Of a stretch of DNA of 64,000 nt, positions 17,936-27,611 are shown piece by piece. The notes under the pieces are model-generated. The model was given only the letters and a program-made list of their open reading frames with translations, had not been told where the DNA came from and did no database searches. A program made the translations under genes and the position numbers. Position 1 is the stretch's first letter, and each line of letters begins with the position of its first letter. The stretch covers positions 61,636-125,635 of the forward strand of contig ACOK01000114.1 in the NCBI GenBank assembly GCA_000174895.1, in the 5' to 3' direction. The DNA comes from Ruminococcus flavefaciens FD-1 (lineage in GTDB: Bacteria > Bacillota > Clostridia > Oscillospirales > Ruminococcaceae).

Positions 17936-18634
17936 TCACGGGATAGCAAATATCACTTCGATATCATCGGGAACATAGCTGTTTATCATTTCCTCGAATA
18001 CGGGGATCACCTTTTCACGCCTGTTGCCGAACACTCCGCATCCGAATGCTCCGAGAATGAGAACATCGGGCTTTTTGATGAGAGCAAGGGTTATTATCCG
18101 TTTTATCCTTGTGCGCATAATACGGTCGATACGCTTGCCTGACATCATGAATTTAGCAAATGAGCGGTTAACAGCGGGACAGGTAATGAAATCACAGCTG
18201 AGAGGAGTTCCGAGGAGCTCTCCCCTGTCGTCACGAATCACAGGGACATTTGCAGAATATATCATAACATCCGTGTAATCGGGCAGTATGTGCAGACGAT
18301 TGCTGCGGTAATACTTTTTCTGAGTTTTTATCGTATAGTACAGGAGTGAGGCACGGCACAGGCTTTCTTCCTGCGCATTGCCTCCGAGGACATAGCCTCC
18401 TCCCGCATACATTGCATTAGCAAAATTGAGAGCGATGACACGCTTGTCCGCCGCATTGCGGAGAATGCATTGAATAGTTGTCTCTTTCACTGTGTTTTCG
18501 GCTGCACTGTAGTGCTTGCTGCGTTGTAACTCAGCAGGCTCAGGCAGTTCTGTCACAGTTTCGGAGCGCATATCGGGATAACTTCCGTTTCCGAAAATAC
18601 GGTCATTATCAAGCTTTATACTCATATTAGACAA
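17936..18634 (-). CDS. TIGR02452-family protein (bacterial PARG-like macrodomain)
   Basis: 232 residues. The signature FANAMYAGGGYVLGGNAQEE holds the GGG-X8-QEE arrangement of the microbial poly(ADP-ribose) glycohydrolase-like catalytic loop. It is followed by the macrodomain core VMIYSANVPVIR and LILGAFGCGVFGNR. It probably binds or hydrolyses ADP-ribose or a related nucleotide. The start is a TTG at 18634, six bases after GGGGTG; an ATG nine bases later is the alternative. Its position between acn and icd is odd for a TCA operon. Confidence 0.83.
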   Translation of the reverse strand: MSNMSIKLDNDRIFGNGSYPDMRSETVTELPEPAELQRSKHYSAAENTVKETTIQCILRNAADKRVIALNFANAMYAGGGYVLGGNAQEESLCRASLLYYTIKTQKKYYRSNRLHILPDYTDVMIYSANVPVIRDDRGELLGTPLSCDFITCPAVNRSFAKFMMSGKRIDRIMRTRIKRIITLALIKKPDVLILGAFGCGVFGNRREKVIPVFEEMINSYVPDDIEVIFAIP

Positions 18635-18655
18635 GCGATCACCCCGTCTCGGTTA

Positions 18656-20593
18656 TTACTTCATGGATTCTCTTGTAAAGTCAAGAAGTCCGCCTGCAAG
18701 CATGATGTCCTTTGTACGGCCTGAAAGCTCGCAGAGTACAGGGATCTCCTTGCCGTTAGTCTTGTTTACAACAGTCAGCTCGGACTTGCCTTCCTCTACT
18801 GCCTTTCTTACGTCTGCCAGTACAAGCTCATCGCCCTGAGCGATATTGTCGTAGTCAGCCTCATTTACGAATGTAAGAGGGAGAATACCTGCGTTGATAA
18901 GGTTTGCTCTGTGGATACGTGCAAATGACTTGACGAGTACAGCCTTTACGCCGAGATAAAGAGGAGCAAGTGCAGCGTGTTCACGGGATGAACCCTGACC
19001 GTAGTTAGAACCGCCGACGATAATGCTCTTGCCAAGTGACTTAGCTCTCTCAGGGAAGCTCTCATCGCAGACAGCAAAGCAGTGCTGTGAGATCTTCGGA
19101 ATATTTGAACGGAGAGGAAGGATCTTTGCACCTGCAGGCATGATGTGGTCAGTTGTGATATTGTCGCCAACCTTCAGTGAAACAGGAGCATCGATAGTCT
19201 CAAGGAGAGGTGAAGTCTCAGGATATGGCTTGATGTTTGGTCCACGGAGGATCTCAACGCTGTCCATCTCCTCAACAGGTGCAGGAGGAACGACCATGTT
19301 ATCGTTGATAACGAATTCCTCAGGAAGCTTGAAATCAGGCATATCGCCGAGCTCTCTCGGGTCTGTGAGGTAGCCTGTAAGAGCAGAAACAGCTGCCATT
19401 TCAGGTGATACCAGATAGATCTGACCATCCTTAGTACCTGAACGGCCTTCAAAGTTTCTGTTGAAGGTACGAAGTGAGATACCCTTTGAGTTAGGTGACT
19501 GTCCCATACCGATACAAGGACCGCAAGCACTTTCAAGGATTCTTGCACCTGCATCGATCATGATGGAGAGTGCGCCGTTCTGAGCCAGCATATTGAGAAC
19601 CTGCTTAGAGCCGGGAGCAATAGCAAGTGATACATCCGGATTGACAGTCTTGCCCTTTAAGATGTGAGCTACCTTGAGCATATCAAGAAGTGATGAGTTT
19701 GTACATGAACCGATACAAACCTGATCGATCTTCAGCTTGCCGATCTCTTCAACGCTCTTAACGTTGTCAGGAGAATGAGGACAAGCAGCAAGGGGAACGA
19801 GCTTGCTCAGGTCGATAGTCAGTTCTTCATCATACTCAGCGTCTGCATCAGCAGCAAGAGGAGTCCATACTTCTTCTCTCTTCTGAGCCTTGAGGAACTG
19901 CTTTGTGATCTCATCTGATGGGAAGATAGATGTTGTAGCACCAAGTTCAGCGCCCATATTTGTGATAGTAGCACGTTCAGGAACAGAAAGTGTCTTTACG
20001 CCTTCGCCAACGTACTCGATGACCTTGCCGACACCGCCCTTAACGGATAAGCGTCTGAGAACTTCGAGGATAACATCCTTAGCAGCTACCCATGGCTGGA
20101 GCTTGCCGGTAAGTTCTACCTTTACGACCTTCGGGCAAGTGATGTAGTAAGCGCCGCCGCCCATTGCAACTGCAACGTCAAGTCCGCCTGCGCCGATAGC
20201 GATCATACCGATACCGCCGCCTGTTGGTGTATGGCTGTCAGAACCGATGAGAGTCTTGCCGGGAACACCGAATCTTTCCAGGTGGACCTGATGACAGATA
20301 CCGTTACCGGGTCTTGAGAAGTAGATACCGTGCTTCTTGGCAACGCTTCCGATGAAACGGTGATCATCAGCGTTCTCGAAACCGTTCTGGAGCGTGTTGT
20401 GGTCTATGTAAGCAACAGAGCGCTCTGTTTTTACACGTGGAACTCCGATAGCCTCGAATTCGAGGTAAGCCATAGTACCTGTAGCGTCCTGTGTTAAAGT
20501 CTGATCGATCTTAATACCGATCTCCTGTCCTTTGACGTATTCGCCGTCAACGAGATGTGCTCTGAGTATCTTTTCAGTTAAAGTTAAACCCAT
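18656..20593 (-). CDS. acn: Aconitate hydratase
   Basis: 645 residues from MGLTLTEKILRAHLVDG, with AAAGGA nine bases upstream of the ATG at 20593. A longer reading of 667 residues has no RBS. The [4Fe-4S] cysteines are at IGSCTNSS and the CGPCIGMGQSP segment. The swivel domain carries the substrate-binding GGSNYGQGSSREHAALAP. It isomerises citrate to isocitrate. The size matches the shorter mitochondrial-like aconitase class common in Clostridia. It heads the run towards icd and rex, with a Rex-like operator over its promoter. Confidence 0.95.
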   Translation of the reverse strand: MGLTLTEKILRAHLVDGEYVKGQEIGIKIDQTLTQDATGTMAYLEFEAIGVPRVKTERSVAYIDHNTLQNGFENADDHRFIGSVAKKHGIYFSRPGNGICHQVHLERFGVPGKTLIGSDSHTPTGGGIGMIAIGAGGLDVAVAMGGGAYYITCPKVVKVELTGKLQPWVAAKDVILEVLRRLSVKGGVGKVIEYVGEGVKTLSVPERATITNMGAELGATTSIFPSDEITKQFLKAQKREEVWTPLAADADAEYDEELTIDLSKLVPLAACPHSPDNVKSVEEIGKLKIDQVCIGSCTNSSLLDMLKVAHILKGKTVNPDVSLAIAPGSKQVLNMLAQNGALSIMIDAGARILESACGPCIGMGQSPNSKGISLRTFNRNFEGRSGTKDGQIYLVSPEMAAVSALTGYLTDPRELGDMPDFKLPEEFVINDNMVVPPAPVEEMDSVEILRGPNIKPYPETSPLLETIDAPVSLKVGDNITTDHIMPAGAKILPLRSNIPKISQHCFAVCDESFPERAKSLGKSIIVGGSNYGQGSSREHAALAPLYLGVKAVLVKSFARIHRANLINAGILPLTFVNEADYDNIAQGDELVLADVRKAVEEGKSELTVVNKTNGKEIPVLCELSGRTKDIMLAGGLLDFTRESMK

Positions 20594-20630
20594 TGAGATC
20601 ATTCCTTTCAAAACATAAGTATGCATATTA

Positions 20631-20670
20631 ATCATACAACATTTTGCGTAGTTTGTCAAGATTTAAACAA
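20631..20670 (-). promoter_or_regulatory. acn promoter overlapped by a candidate Rex operator
   Basis: On the minus strand TTGACA (20654-20659), 17 bases, then TATGAT (20631-20636). The 18-mer TTGTTTAAATCTTGACAA at 20670-20653 matches 12 of 14 defined positions of the Rex consensus and covers the whole -35 box, an ideal repressor position. Confidence 0.65.
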
Positions 20671-20743
20671 ACTAAAATGTTAGTAAATATAAAAAATATC
20701 ATTATTTCCGTATTTCTCAGTCTCAATTTACTATTTCAAAATA

Positions 20744-21097
20744 AAACAGCCACGCTAACCGTGGTACTCGTATAGCAGTTTATACGTATTATTGAGGTAG
20801 ACATTGTGAAGAAGCCTCTTCTCGGATCTGTTTCCCAAGACTATTAATTTTGTCCCCATATAGGGCGCACCTAAAAAATGATAGATTCAATCTTTTCTGG
20901 TGTGCGCCCTATATGGGGACAAAATTCTATTAAAAGTCTTTGGAAAGGGGTTCGGGGATGACTCCCCGTGGGACGGGGAGATGTCCGAAGGACAGAGGGG
21001 ACAGGTCCCAGTTAGGGAAACCTTTCCTCAGAAAGGTTTTCCCCGATAAATACATATAAAGTAGCTATATGAGTACCACGGTTAAGCGTGACTGTTA
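20744..21097. repeat. MITE-like repeat, copy 1, with ~40-bp terminal inverted repeats and inner hairpin
   Basis: The left end (CACGCTAACCGTGGTACTCG...) and right end (inverted ...TGAGTACCACGGTTAAGCGTG) are diverged inverted copies. Inside, 20847-20871 and 20899-20925 form a 25-bp stem with a two-base bulge, starting ATTTTGTCCCCATATAGGGC. No protein is encoded. The right end stops 11 bases from the lysA stop codon. It is related to copies at 43079 and 63958. The gap 20671-20743 holds nothing else I can see. Confidence 0.8.
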
Positions 21098-21107
21098 TGA
21101 TTATTTA

Positions 21108-22406
21108 TCAAACGTCGTTTCTGATGATATCGTCAAGAGTTTCTCTCTTTACAGCTATCCTCGATGTGCCCTTGTTTACGAATACAACAGCAGGTTTCTG
21201 GAGTCTGTTGTAGTTGGAGGACATGGAGTAATTGTACGCACCTGTTGCACATACAGCGATTATATCGCCTGATTCTGCGTGCTGGAGAGACATATTCTCG
21301 CCGATAAGGTCGCCGCTTTCACAGCACTTGCCTGCGATGGTGACTTTCTCGGTGCGCTCCTCATTTGCCTTGTTGGCAACGATAGCTTCATACTCGGACT
21401 TGTAGAGGATATAGCGTGGGCTGTCAGCCATACCGCCGTCAACTGAGATATATGTACGGATGTTCGGTATCTCCTTGCGGGCGCCTACTGTGTAAAGTGT
21501 AAGACCGGCAGGTGCGGCGATTGAACGTCCCGGCTCGATGTACATGAAAGGCTGTGTAAGTCCCAGCTTCTCGCATTCACCCTTGACAACTGCGGATACT
21601 CTTTCAAGGAATACCTCAAATGGCTGTGGGTCATCCTTTTCCATGTACTTGATGCCGAATCCGCCTCCGAGATTAAGTCCCGGAACTTCATAGCCCAGTT
21701 CAGCCTTTATCTTTGCGATGAATCCAAGCATTACCTTTGCAGCTTCCTCAAAGGGAGCTATATCGAATATCTGTGAACCGATGTGACAGTGCAGACCTGC
21801 AAGAGTCAGATTCTCACAGCTGAGAGCCTCCTTTACAGCGTCGAATGCTTCCCCTGTTTCCAGTGCAAAGCCGAATTTGCTGTCGATCTGGCCTGTCTTT
21901 ACGAAATCGTGAGTGTGAGCGTCGATTCCGGGCTTGATACGGAACATTACAGCAGGCTTTTTGCCCTTTGCAGCTGCGATAGCTTCAAGTCTGTGAAGCT
22001 CGCTGATATTGTCAACTATTATGTGGCCAACGCCGTTATCTACCGCAAATTCAAGTTCAGCGTCAGTCTTGTTATTGCCGTGGAAGCCGATCTTCTCCAT
22101 GGGGAAGCCTGCTTTCAGAGCAGTATACAGCTCGCCGATGGAAACTGCGTCAAGACCGATACCCTCGCTTGCAACGATACGGCACATCTCCATGCAGGAG
22201 AATGCCTTGCCTGCGTAGTGGACCTCGCCCTTTTCGCCGTAGAACTTCTTCATGCTGTCTCTGAAACGGGAGCAGTTGCTGCGAACCATTTCCTCGTCCA
22301 TGACATAAAGCGGAGTTCCGTACTCTGCGGCAAGCTCAACAGTATCAGTGCCGCTTACGGTGAGGTGTCCTTTTTCATTGACACCAAGATTTTCGGATAC
22401 AAACAT
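21108..22406 (-). CDS. lysA: Diaminopimelate decarboxylase
   Basis: 432 residues, PLP-dependent fold III. The PLP lysine is in VHYAGKAFSC. HIGSQI and the Gly-rich LNLGGGFGI bind the phosphate, EPGRSIAAPAG is present, and the catalytic Cys lies in AGKCCESGDLI. It decarboxylates meso-diaminopimelate to lysine, the last step of lysine synthesis. The gene is 24 bases downstream of ysxC and probably the last gene of the lon-ysxC-lysA transcript, ending beside the repeat element. Confidence 0.96.
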   Translation of the reverse strand: MFVSENLGVNEKGHLTVSGTDTVELAAEYGTPLYVMDEEMVRSNCSRFRDSMKKFYGEKGEVHYAGKAFSCMEMCRIVASEGIGLDAVSIGELYTALKAGFPMEKIGFHGNNKTDAELEFAVDNGVGHIIVDNISELHRLEAIAAAKGKKPAVMFRIKPGIDAHTHDFVKTGQIDSKFGFALETGEAFDAVKEALSCENLTLAGLHCHIGSQIFDIAPFEEAAKVMLGFIAKIKAELGYEVPGLNLGGGFGIKYMEKDDPQPFEVFLERVSAVVKGECEKLGLTQPFMYIEPGRSIAAPAGLTLYTVGARKEIPNIRTYISVDGGMADSPRYILYKSEYEAIVANKANEERTEKVTIAGKCCESGDLIGENMSLQHAESGDIIAVCATGAYNYSMSSNYNRLQKPAVVFVNKGTSRIAVKRETLDDIIRNDV

Positions 22407-22430
22407 TTTTATCCATCCTTTCGGAAATAT

Positions 22431-23039
22431 TTATTCGTCAGCGACGTCATTGTCGTCTGCGATATCCTCAACGATAGCTCTCAGCTCCTCAACGCCCTCA
22501 AAAGTCTGGGAGGAGAACGGTATACTGTGAATGTCCTCAAAGCACGGGATCTCATCCTTGAAAGCCTCTATGCGCTTTGCTCTTTCCGTCTTGTTAAGCT
22601 TGTCAGCCTTGGTCAGCACCAGCACAAACGGCATTTCCGTATCGATAAGGTAGTTTATCATGTGGATGTCATCCTTAGTGGGAGCGTGACGCATATCCAC
22701 CAGCATGAACACCAGTCTGATATCACGGTCGGAGCTGAGATAGCCTTCGATAAGGCCTGCCCAGCGCTCCTTTTCGGATTTTGAAACCTTTGCATAGCCG
22801 TAGCCGGGAAGATCAACGAAGTAGAGATTCTCCAGTCCGTAGAAATTTATAGTAGCTGTCTTCCCTGGAACAGAGCTGACTCTAGCAAGATTTTTTCGGT
22901 TGAATAGTTTATTTATAAGTGTGGATTTTCCCACGTTTGAATGGCCTGCAAAAGCGATCTCTATGCGCTCAGGTGCAGGTATCTGTGAGAATTTTCCGTA
23001 TGCGGCTGAGAATTCAGCCTTGTTATAATTCAGCTTCAC
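22431..23039 (-). CDS. ysxC: Ribosome biogenesis GTPase YsxC/EngB
   Basis: 202 residues. G motifs are intact: G1 GHSNVGKSTL, G3 DLPGYGYA, G4 LTKADKLNK and a G5-like SIPFSSQT. It is an essential GTPase for late 50S subunit assembly. The position after lon is the conserved Firmicutes order (clpX-lon-ysxC). Confidence 0.95.
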   Translation of the reverse strand: MKLNYNKAEFSAAYGKFSQIPAPERIEIAFAGHSNVGKSTLINKLFNRKNLARVSSVPGKTATINFYGLENLYFVDLPGYGYAKVSKSEKERWAGLIEGYLSSDRDIRLVFMLVDMRHAPTKDDIHMINYLIDTEMPFVLVLTKADKLNKTERAKRIEAFKDEIPCFEDIHSIPFSSQTFEGVEELRAIVEDIADDNDVADE

Positions 23040-23063
23040 GGGGGAAACCTCCGTTTCTGTAGT

Positions 23064-25406
23064 TTATTTTATAAGTGCAGTATCAAGCACGTCCTCGAGA
23101 GTTTCAGCGTAAACGAACTCGATGGCGTTCTTTACTACGTCGTCCACTTCTTCAAGGTCGGGCTTATTTGCAGCAGGGATGATAACTGTGGTCTTGCCTG
23201 CCTTGTAAGCGGCCATTGTCTTTTCACGGAGTCCGCCGATCGGCAGTACCTTGCCGTGGAGAGTTATCTCGCCTGTCATTGCCACATCTGCTCTTACAGG
23301 TAATCCTGAAAGTGCAGATACAAGAGCAGTTGTCATAGTTACGCCTGCTGACGGACCATCCTTCGGAACAGCACCCTCGGGAGCGTGAATGTGCAGATCG
23401 TTCTCCTTGTAGAAATCGGAAGAGATATTGTACTTCTCGGCAACACTTCTCACGTAGCTGACAGCAATCTTGGAGCTTTCCTTCATGACATCGCCCAGTG
23501 AGCCTGTTACCTCGATCTTTCCTGTACCCTTGAGTACAAGAACTTCCAGAGGCATGAGCACACCGCCTACAGATGTCCATGCAAGGCCGTTTACGACTCC
23601 GACCTGATCCTGCTTGGAGGAGATATCTTCAAGATACTTCTTGATTCCCAGATACGACTGAAGATCATCCTCCTTGACTATGATACGCTTTGCCTCTCCC
23701 GAAGCTATCTTCTTTGCGGCTTTTCGGCAGAGTGAAGCGATGTTTCTTTCAAGTGTACGTACACCTGCTTCCTTGGTGTAGAACTGTATGATATCGTGTA
23801 TGGTCTGATCCTCAATGCGGAACTGAGTAGCCTTGAGACCGTGTTCCTTCAGCTGCTTGGGAACGAGATGCTCCTTTGCAATGTGGAACTTCTCCTCGGC
23901 TGTGTAGCTCGGGAGCTCGATAACTTCCATACGGTCAAGCAGCGGCGCAGGGATAGCCGATACGTTGTTTGCTGTAGTTATGAATACTGCCTTGCTAAGG
24001 TCAAAAGGCACCTCAATGAAGTGATCACGGAAAGCATTGTTCTGCTCACTGTCAAGCACTTCGAGCATTGCTGATGAGGGATCGCCCTTGATATCGCTGC
24101 AAAGCTTGTCTATCTCATCAAAAAGAATGAGAGGATTGGCTGTTCCTGCCTGTATGAGAGCAGTAATGATACGTCCGGGCATTGCACCGACGTAGGTCTT
24201 ACGATGACCACGGATATCAGCTTCGTCACGGACACCGCCCAGAGATACACGGGCATACTTGCGTCCCATAGCCTTGGCGATGGACTTCGCAATTGAAGTC
24301 TTACCGATACCGGGAGGGCCTGCCAGACAGATTATCTGTCCCTTTATCTCGGGGTTCAGCATATGGACAGCAAGGAATTCCAGTATTCTGTCCTTGACCT
24401 TTTTAAGGCCGTAGTGATCCTTTTCGAGGACTGCCTCTGCCTTTTCCATGGAAAGCTTAGCCTTCGAGAATTTGCCCCATGGAAGATCGAGAACTGTGTC
24501 AAGATAGTTCTTGATAACGAAGGCTTCCTGAGAAGAAGGCGGCAGCTTTGTCAGCTTGTCAGCTTCCTTCAGCAGCTTTTCCTTGCTCTTATCGTCAAGT
24601 TTCAGCTCCATGATATCATTGATATAACCGAAAGCTTCCTCAGCATCGTCTTCACCAAGCTGCTCCTGGATTACTCTCATCTGCTCACGGAGATAATACT
24701 CCTTCTGTCCCTTGTCGATACTGTTCTTTGTCTGCTCGTTGATGAGATTTTCCAGTTCCAGTATCTCCACCTCAGATGAAAGGCAGGCAAAAAGCACTGA
24801 AAGCTTATTGATTATGTTAGTCTCTTCGAGAAGAGTCTGCTTGTCACGGTAATTGAGATTGCAGTTGAAAGTAACTGCCTCATACAGCTTCACAGGAGAA
24901 TCCTGTGTCATTATAGATGTGAGGAGCTCCTTGGGCATTCTCGGGAAAAATGAAGCATATTTCTCAAAAACGTCCTTGACCGAACGCATGAGAGCCTCGG
25001 CTTCTAATTCGTCAAACTTAGCCCTTGAATAAGTGGGGGTACGCTTGACTTCTGCTTTAAGAGCCTCACCGTCGTCAATAAGGCGGACGAGATTTGCTTT
25101 GTACACGCCCTCAACGAGGACTTTCATTATATTATCAGGCAGCTTCAGCACCTGCTTGATATCAACAACAACGCCTACTTTATAAAGGTCAGACGCCTTC
25201 GGAGAATCGATATAAGCTTCATGCTGAGTGACGAGGAAAAGCTTTCCGCCGTTCTTCAGCGCCTTTTCTATAGCTGCAACAGACTTATCTCTGGAGACAT
25301 CGAAATGCATTACCATTTTCGGGAATGCAACAAGACCTCTCATCGCAACTGTATAAAAAACATTATCTGTTTCTGTGTTCTTACTACTTTTTATGGTCTG
25401 TTCCAT
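23064..25406 (-). CDS. lon: ATP-dependent protease Lon (endopeptidase La)
   Basis: 780 residues. The LON substrate-binding domain is at about 15-210, followed by a coiled linker. The AAA+ module has Walker A GPPGIGKTS and Walker B ILFDEIDK. The C-terminal Ser-Lys protease domain contains PKDGPSAGVTM (catalytic Ser) and the distal Lys in IGGLREKTMAAYKAG. It degrades damaged and regulatory cytoplasmic proteins. A good promoter lies about 100 bases upstream, after the clpX terminator. Confidence 0.97.
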   Translation of the reverse strand: MEQTIKSSKNTETDNVFYTVAMRGLVAFPKMVMHFDVSRDKSVAAIEKALKNGGKLFLVTQHEAYIDSPKASDLYKVGVVVDIKQVLKLPDNIMKVLVEGVYKANLVRLIDDGEALKAEVKRTPTYSRAKFDELEAEALMRSVKDVFEKYASFFPRMPKELLTSIMTQDSPVKLYEAVTFNCNLNYRDKQTLLEETNIINKLSVLFACLSSEVEILELENLINEQTKNSIDKGQKEYYLREQMRVIQEQLGEDDAEEAFGYINDIMELKLDDKSKEKLLKEADKLTKLPPSSQEAFVIKNYLDTVLDLPWGKFSKAKLSMEKAEAVLEKDHYGLKKVKDRILEFLAVHMLNPEIKGQIICLAGPPGIGKTSIAKSIAKAMGRKYARVSLGGVRDEADIRGHRKTYVGAMPGRIITALIQAGTANPLILFDEIDKLCSDIKGDPSSAMLEVLDSEQNNAFRDHFIEVPFDLSKAVFITTANNVSAIPAPLLDRMEVIELPSYTAEEKFHIAKEHLVPKQLKEHGLKATQFRIEDQTIHDIIQFYTKEAGVRTLERNIASLCRKAAKKIASGEAKRIIVKEDDLQSYLGIKKYLEDISSKQDQVGVVNGLAWTSVGGVLMPLEVLVLKGTGKIEVTGSLGDVMKESSKIAVSYVRSVAEKYNISSDFYKENDLHIHAPEGAVPKDGPSAGVTMTTALVSALSGLPVRADVAMTGEITLHGKVLPIGGLREKTMAAYKAGKTTVIIPAANKPDLEEVDDVVKNAIEFVYAETLEDVLDTALIK

Positions 25407-25503
25407 TTATTCCACCACGTTCCCTTTTGGATTAACTGCACATTGCAGTTTTTGCGCCGCACATACGGCGTGAAATAAAAATTGAGATTTTATTATCAAT
25501 ATC

Positions 25504-25532
25504 ATTATACTATATATTACACAAAAAAGCAA
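25504..25532 (-). promoter_or_regulatory. lon promoter
   Basis: TTGCTT (25527-25532), 17-base spacer, TATAAT (25504-25509) on the minus strand. The roughly 95-base leader contains two small hairpins (GCCGTATGTGCGGC and CTGCAATGTGCAG) before the Lon RBS. No CIRCE or CtsR box was recognised. Confidence 0.65.
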
Positions 25533-25576
25533 GTGAAAATTATATGATGAACGTATGTATGATTATGACAGCGCAG

Positions 25577-25612
25577 GATAAAAAATCAAGCTGTACATAT
25601 GCTGTACAGCTT
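25577..25612 (-). terminator. Rho-independent terminator after clpX
   Basis: A 10-bp stem (AAGCTGTACA/TGTACAGCTT) is followed on the minus strand by GATTTTTTATCC. Confidence 0.75.
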
Positions 25613-25619
25613 GTTGCTA

Positions 25620-26927
25620 TTAAGCAGGTTTATTTGTTTTGCTTGCGGGATTTGTCGTAGTTTCAGGCTTATCATTGATCTTGGATTTAATGAGCTCAGG
25701 CTGTTTGTCATCGGTAACGCAGTCTTTTTTGACAACTACCTTTGACACGCTTCCGTCAGACGGAACGCTGAACATAGTGTCCAAGAGTATACCCTCCATA
25801 ATGGAGCGGAGTCCACGGGCACCTGTTTTCTGAGCAATAGCCTTCTTAGCGATCTCTATGAGAGCATCATCCTCTATTTCAAGCTCGATGCCGTCATATG
25901 AGAACAGCTTCTTGTACTGCTTGATAAGAGCATTCTTAGGCTCGGTGAGTATTCTAACAAGGGAATTCTCATCCAGTTCCTCAAGAACCGAGATAACAGG
26001 AAGACGTCCCACAAATTCGGGAACCATACCGAATTTTACAAGATCCTTCGGAACTACCTTCTTGAAGATGTTCTCCTCTTCCGCACGTGCTTTAAGTTCG
26101 CCGCCGAAACCGATAGGAGATTTTCCTATACGCTTCTGAATCTGCTTTTCAAGTCCGTCAAACGCACCGCCGCAGATAAAGAGGATATTTTTAGTGTTTA
26201 TCTGGATAACTTCCTGATTAGGATGCTTTCTTCCGCCCTGTGGAGGAACATTTGAAACTGTACCCTCGATTATCTTCAGAAGTGCCTGCTGAACGCCCTC
26301 ACCGCTTACATCACGGGTGAGAGAAGTGTTCTCGGACTTTCTTGCTATCTTGTCGATCTCATCGATATAGATGATGCCTTTTTCAGCAGCCTTGATATCG
26401 TAATCAGCAGCCTGGATAAGTCTGAGCAGAACATTCTCAACGTCGTCACCTACGTAGCCTGCTTCTGTGATCGTTGTAGCATCAGCTATAGCGAACGGCA
26501 CATTGAGCAGCTTTGCAAGTGTCTGGGCAAGAAAAGTCTTACCGACACCTGTAGGACCGAGAAGGAGCACATTGCTCTTCTGGAGGTCAATTCCGTCTTC
26601 ATCCTTCTGTTCCTGTGCAGTGATGCGCTTGTAGTGGTTATAAACCGCAACAGCAAGGGACTTCTTTGCTTCATCCTGACCGATCACATATTCGTCAAGA
26701 TATTCTTTTATCTCTACAGGCTTCAGAAGCTTCAGCTTAGAAATATCTGTAGTCTTTTCTGATTTGGCAGCTTTGCGGTGAGATTTAGCGATACCCGGGC
26801 CATAAAGCATTTCGTAGCAGTAGCAAACACATTCATCGCAAATATTGACCGAACCGGCTGAAAACATACTACGAACACTGTGCTCGGCTTTTCCGCAGAA
26901 ACTGCATGATTTATAAGTGTCAGCCAT
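25620..26927 (-). CDS. clpX: ATP-dependent Clp protease ATP-binding subunit ClpX
   Basis: 435 residues. The N-terminal C4 zinc-binding domain (CSFCGK...CDECVCYC) is followed by the AAA+ core with Walker [13 protein letters not shown] and Walker [10 protein letters not shown]. The IGF-type loop for ClpP docking appears as IGFGG. It unfolds substrates for ClpP. It follows clpP by nine bases. A Pro/Thr/Lys-rich tail ([16 protein letters not shown]) extends the usual C-terminus. Confidence 0.97.
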   Translation of the reverse strand: MADTYKSCSFCGKAEHSVRSMFSAGSVNICDECVCYCYEMLYGPGIAKSHRKAAKSEKTTDISKLKLLKPVEIKEYLDEYVIGQDEAKKSLAVAVYNHYKRITAQEQKDEDGIDLQKSNVLLLGPTGVGKTFLAQTLAKLLNVPFAIADATTITEAGYVGDDVENVLLRLIQAADYDIKAAEKGIIYIDEIDKIARKSENTSLTRDVSGEGVQQALLKIIEGTVSNVPPQGGRKHPNQEVIQINTKNILFICGGAFDGLEKQIQKRIGKSPIGFGGELKARAEEENIFKKVVPKDLVKFGMVPEFVGRLPVISVLEELDENSLVRILTEPKNALIKQYKKLFSYDGIELEIEDDALIEIAKKAIAQKTGARGLRSIMEGILLDTMFSVPSDGSVSKVVVKKDCVTDDKQPELIKSKINDKPETTTNPASKTNKPA

Positions 26928-26936
26928 TTACAAAAC

Positions 26937-27527
26937 CTACCTTTTTTCGATTACCTTATCGATAAGACCGTAATCCATAGCTTCCTGAGCTGTCATGTAG
27001 TTATCACGCTCACAGGCTGCGTGGATCTCCTCCACTGACTTGCCTGTATTTTCAGCAAGGATGGATTCCAGTCTGTTACGAGTACGTTCCATATTCTTAG
27101 CGTGTATCATGATATCTGTCTGCTGGCCGCCAAGTCCGCCGCCGATGAGAGGCTGGTGGATCATGATCTCACTGTTGGGCAGAGCAATACGCTTGCCCTT
27201 AGCGCCTGATGAAAGGAGGAATGCTCCCATTGAAGCAGCCATACCTATACATATAGTCGATACATCGCACTTGATGTAATTCATTGTGTCATAAATAGCG
27301 AAGCCGGCTGTAACGGAACCTCCGGGACTGTTGATATAAAGTGATATATCCTTCTCGGGATCCTGGCTCTCAAGATAAAGGAGCTGTGCAACAACAAGGC
27401 TTGCGGTGGTATCGTTGACCTGGTCAGACAGCATAATGATCCTATCATTCAGCAGGCGTGAGAAGATATCGTATGATCTTTCGCCTCTGCTTGTCTGTTC
27501 AACGACGTATGGTACTAAACTGCTCAT
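26937..27527 (-). CDS. clpP: ATP-dependent Clp protease proteolytic subunit ClpP
   Basis: 196 residues. The catalytic triad is visible: Ser in [12 protein letters not shown], His in IMIHQPL, and Asp in the helix after the C-terminal CERDNYM region. It forms the tetradecameric chamber used by ClpX. The order tig-clpP-clpX is standard for Firmicutes. Confidence 0.97.
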   Translation of the reverse strand: MSSLVPYVVEQTSRGERSYDIFSRLLNDRIIMLSDQVNDTTASLVVAQLLYLESQDPEKDISLYINSPGGSVTAGFAIYDTMNYIKCDVSTICIGMAASMGAFLLSSGAKGKRIALPNSEIMIHQPLIGGGLGGQQTDIMIHAKNMERTRNRLESILAENTGKSVEEIHAACERDNYMTAQEAMDYGLIDKVIEKR

Positions 27528-27546
27528 AATTCATCGCCCTTTCTTT

Positions 27547-27582
27547 GAAAAACAGTTGTCCCACAAATAGCTGTGGGACAAC
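27547..27582 (-). terminator. Hairpin terminator/attenuator between tig and clpP
   Basis: A perfect 11-bp stem (GTTGTCCCACA/TGTGGGACAAC) is followed by TGTTTTTC on the minus strand. It lies 28 bases upstream of clpP, so partial read-through may set the ClpP level. Confidence 0.65.
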
Positions 27583-27611
27583 ATATGTACATATATTTAT
27601 ATCGTGTATGA

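Noticed and set aside
21783..22784. 333-residue plus-strand ORF spanning lysA and ysxC
   Set aside because: It crosses two well-supported minus-strand genes in antisense and has no recognisable domain or RBS.
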